Source of the DNA: Sesamum alatum
Lineage: Eukaryota > Streptophyta > Magnoliopsida > Lamiales > Pedaliaceae
Assembly (NCBI GenBank): GCA_034509735.1
Contig: JACGWO010000012.1
Location: 22,411,188 to 22,475,187 of the forward strand
Reading direction: 5' to 3'
Length of the DNA: 64,000 bases
This document shows, piece by piece, positions 63,190 to 64,000 of the stretch (the stretch's first letter is position 1; each line of letters begins with the position of its first letter). The translations under genes were made by a program, and so were the position numbers. The notes beneath the pieces were generated by a model. That model worked only from the letters and a program-made list of their open reading frames with translations, was not told where the DNA came from and searched no databases.

Positions 63190-63928
63190 AAACGAAAAAA
63201 GAGAGAGAAAGAACGAAGAGAGAGAAAGGAGAAGTATCGAAGAGGAGAGCGATCAGAGAGAGAAAACAGAGAAAAGGGGTCTTCAATTTTCTGATTCAGG
63301 ATTTTATTTTGCGGGATTGAAGAGAGTAAATTGGAGAATGCAGAGCAAAATTTTGAGGGGATAAGGAGCAATGGTGGGAGAAGCTATATGGGTTTCAGAG
63401 GAGTAGTTAAGAGGAAAAGGAGAAAGGAAAATTAAGCTGAGAGTGTTTTTGATTAATTTTTCTTCTGAATCTAAATTCGGGGAGCTTCAATAAGGTGAGC
63501 CCATTCGTTATCTCGTCGGCGTGAACTCAATATTTTGTTTGAAGTTTGAATCTCTATGTTCTGTTGATTCATTTTTATTCAAGTTTGAATTTTGAGCATA
63601 AAAATCTGAGCTTGAAGTTCAGAATTCAAGCTTGAATCCTTCATTTGGGAAGTGGCATTTGGGTTATTGTTGAATTTTGCGTAATACAGGTAAATTTGTG
63701 AGCGGTTTACTTGGAGAAGCAGGGAGGTATTAGGTTATTCGCGGTTTAGTTCAATAAGAGGTTCGTTCTGGATTGTAATTCTGAATTCTGGGTTTAGTGT
63801 TGAAGAATCTGACGATTTTCGCAAATTTGGGATTTTGGAGGGAGAGTCAGTTTGATTGAAAGTTTGAGATCTCTGGTTGCGGACTCAACCCTCTGGCTAT
63901 TCTAGTGTGTAAAACTGAGGTTCTGGAG
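63190..63928 (+). promoter_or_regulatory. Promoter and leader of a gene entering from the right edge
   Basis: A GA-rich tract (about 63195-63285) of the type found at plant transcription starts is followed by a likely leader intron. The donor is AATAAG|GTGAGC at about 63495 and the acceptor AATACAG|GTAAAT at about 63690. A 12-codon upstream ORF lies at 63371-63406. The composition then becomes GT-rich and coding-like toward the end. Confidence 0.4.
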
Positions 63929-64000
63929 ATGGGTTTGGGGTTTGAATTTGTTAGGGTTGTTGTTAGGGGGATGAGTTATCGTTTGGAAATGGGTTCCTGG
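63929..64000 (+). CDS. Possible first codons of an unidentified gene, cut by the window end
   Basis: From ATG at 63929 a frame (MGLGFEFVRVVVRGMSYRLE..) stays open to the window end; an internal ATG lies at 63971. I do not recognise the protein. The context (leader, intron, G-rich start) is what makes it plausible; 24 codons are too few to prove it. Confidence 0.3.
   Translation, partial: MGLGFEFVRVVVRGMSYRLEMGSW

Overview
The window is nuclear DNA from a flowering plant, very probably a eudicot. The genes have many short exons with GT-AG introns and close homology to Arabidopsis-type families, and they sit in an AT-rich background full of MITEs, LTR-retrotransposon fragments and microsatellites. 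I see no bacterial, organellar or viral genome layout. The mix of gypsy-type LTRs and long-TIR MITEs would suit an asterid such as a Lamiales species, but that is inference.

Six protein-coding genes can be built exon by exon. From left to right they are: a serine incorporator (SERINC/TMS1-like, + strand, 4845-8031); a RAD23 ubiquitin-receptor gene (- strand, 9100-12295), convergent with the first; a 20-exon STE20/GCK-type protein kinase (+, 15786 to about 27206); a CER3/WAX2 cuticular-wax gene (+, 40441-44243); a fasciclin-like arabinogalactan protein (+, 51500-52524); and an ABCI17/STAR1-type ABC ATPase (- strand, 52871-54676), tail to tail with the fasciclin gene. The right edge (about 63190-64000) looks like the promoter, 5'UTR and first codons of a seventh gene that continues outside the window. 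These are unrelated housekeeping, wall, cuticle and signalling genes and do not form a pathway cluster.

The gaps are mainly transposon-derived. At 45190-49440 lies a decayed, 3'-truncated Ty3/gypsy element of Tat/Retand type on the - strand, with LTR, primer-binding site, gag, zinc knuckle, protease, RT and the start of RNase H. LTR fragments lie at 1-660, about 12770-13490 and about 60836-61400. A family of roughly 430-450 bp MITEs with 'GGTAAATTAC' ends occurs at least six times, several copies with exact 8-12 bp target-site duplications; one sits inside a CER3 intron. A 980 bp Mutator-like element with TIRs of about 300 bp and an exact 9 bp duplication sits inside a kinase intron. A 444 bp CACTA element has an exact 3 bp duplication. 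Two Helitron-like segments are possible in the 33-39 kb AT-rich desert.

Three single-base frame disruptions, two in the kinase and one in the fasciclin gene, fall in short base runs within otherwise intact exons, while the other four complete genes have none. They are either recent lesions or consensus errors. I found no clearly new biological system. The most interesting items are the frame-broken kinase with its intronic Mutator-like element, the hairpin tandem repeat behind the SERINC gene, and the transition-driven decay of the gypsy element.
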